Below, piece by piece: positions 63,621-64,000 of a DNA stretch of 64,000 nt. Below the pieces are notes generated by a model. The model worked only from the letters and a program-made list of their open reading frames with translations, was not told the origin of the DNA and did not search any database. Source of the stretch: an uncultured Acetatifactor sp. (GTDB lineage: Bacteria > Bacillota > Clostridia > Lachnospirales > Lachnospiraceae); contig CAJUGH010000005.1 in NCBI GenBank assembly GCA_910586215.1, positions 62,001-126,000 of the forward strand, in the 5' to 3' direction. Both the position numbers and the translations under genes were made by a program. Numbering within the stretch: the stretch's first letter is position 1; the number at the start of each line of letters is the position of its first letter.

Positions 63621-64000
63621 ATGATAAACTATTCTTTTTCAACAATGTTGATGACCTTTCTTGCAAGCAATCTGATTATCGTGTTAATCACAATGTGTTT
63701 CCACCATGAGAAGATTTTGTTGTCCATTGGGTATAAGGTGATTGCGGTATTTCTGATATTGACACTTTTAAGGATTTTGTTTCCTTTTGAAATGCCCTTT
63801 TCCGAGAACATATATCTCCCTAAGTTATTATCTCTTGTCGTGGGAATAATCCGGCATCCGTTTATAGAGTTGGAAGGGATCGGAATCTCTATATGGACAG
63901 GATTGGAAGTAGTCTGGGGGATCGGCTTTCTGGTTAACCTGTACCGCTATGAGAAAGACTGCAGGATTATAAGGCAATTTCACCACAGGTATGGGATTGA
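63621..64000 (+). CDS. BlaR1-like M56 family membrane protein, N-terminal part (3' cut by window edge)
   Basis: From ATG 63621 the frame is open to the window end (126 codons). It starts MINYSFSTMLMTFLASN and has two to three membrane segments (about 8-25, 40-57 and 85-110), the pattern of the N-terminus of BlaR1/MecR1 sensors. The zinc-peptidase HExxH would lie beyond the window. It may sense cell-wall damage or beta-lactams. Confidence 0.6.
   Translation, partial: MINYSFSTMLMTFLASNLIIVLITMCFHHEKILLSIGYKVIAVFLILTLLRILFPFEMPFSENIYLPKLLSLVVGIIRHPFIELEGIGISIWTGLEVVWGIGFLVNLYRYEKDCRIIRQFHHRYGI

Noticed and set aside
1..64000. tRNA, rRNA genes, CRISPR arrays and reverse transcriptase (DGR or retron)
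   Set aside because: I looked for these and found no convincing signal in either strand.

Overview
The window looks like chromosomal DNA from a low-to-moderate GC gut Firmicute, most likely a Lachnospiraceae-type Clostridium. This rests on strong AGGAGG ribosome sites, consensus sigma-A promoters, an IS256-family transposase, an Rpn-type nuclease with a Gly-Arg-Glu repeat tail, and a BlaR1-like gene at the right edge. No single marker proves the genus. Genes are cut at both ends. Base composition changes along the window (AT-rich about 12-26 kb, GC-richer 27-30.8 kb and 47-61 kb), as expected of a mosaic polysaccharide/defence locus.

Layout. (1) 1-8.95 kb, plus strand: a nucleotide-sugar operon with an asparagine-synthase-like amidotransferase, a glycosyltransferase, WbpA/WbpB/WbpE-like enzymes, two LpxD-like N-acyltransferases, a MaoC hydratase and a deacetylase-like protein. 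It probably makes a 2,3-diamino-uronic acid with an unusual N-acyl group. (2) 9-13.8 kb: a decayed zone where two operons converge. It holds remnants of two MBOAT O-acyltransferases, an SGNH acyltransferase and a GT14 glycosyltransferase, several with internal deletions, plus a truncated IS256-family element and one intact aminotransferase. (3) 12.4-30.8 kb, minus strand: a long polysaccharide operon (WbpG/HisH/HisF amidino-sugar enzymes, several glycosyltransferases, acyltransferase, FkbM methyltransferase, Wzy, FdtA, Wzx, pyruvyltransferase, FkbH plus ACP plus VOC plus LpxD-like acyltransferase, FdtB). (4) 31-34 kb: a tyrosine recombinase and a Wzz-like chain-length protein. (5) 34.4-51.6 kb: an accessory island that reads as biological-conflict machinery. 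It has an HD/Hsp90-like ATPase, a degenerate ImmA/IrrE-like protein and a putative ADP-ribosyltransferase in one operon, then a convergent operon of three large membrane proteins, a Uma2 nuclease, and a STAND NTPase with a degenerate SIR2-like N-terminus coupled to a HEPN-like protein. (6) 51.8-58.6 kb: CapE/CapF/CapG (UDP-L-FucNAc), a second Wzz-like gene frameshifted at a run of eight G, and a second polymerase. (7) 58.6-64 kb: a TIR-TM-PDZ protein translationally coupled to the polymerase, a GT39-like membrane protein, an Rpn nuclease, and the start of a BlaR1-like M56 protein.

How it works together. The sugar genes supply, N-acylate, assemble, flip and polymerise a surface polysaccharide. 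The island between the two wzz-like genes carries several candidate NAD- or RNA-attacking effectors (ART, TIR, SIR2-like, HEPN) tied to ATP/NTP-driven sensor proteins, so it is the best candidate for an undescribed system. The G8 tract in the second wzz-like gene suggests possible ON/OFF switching of chain length.

All functional calls are from reading motifs by eye; no database search was run.
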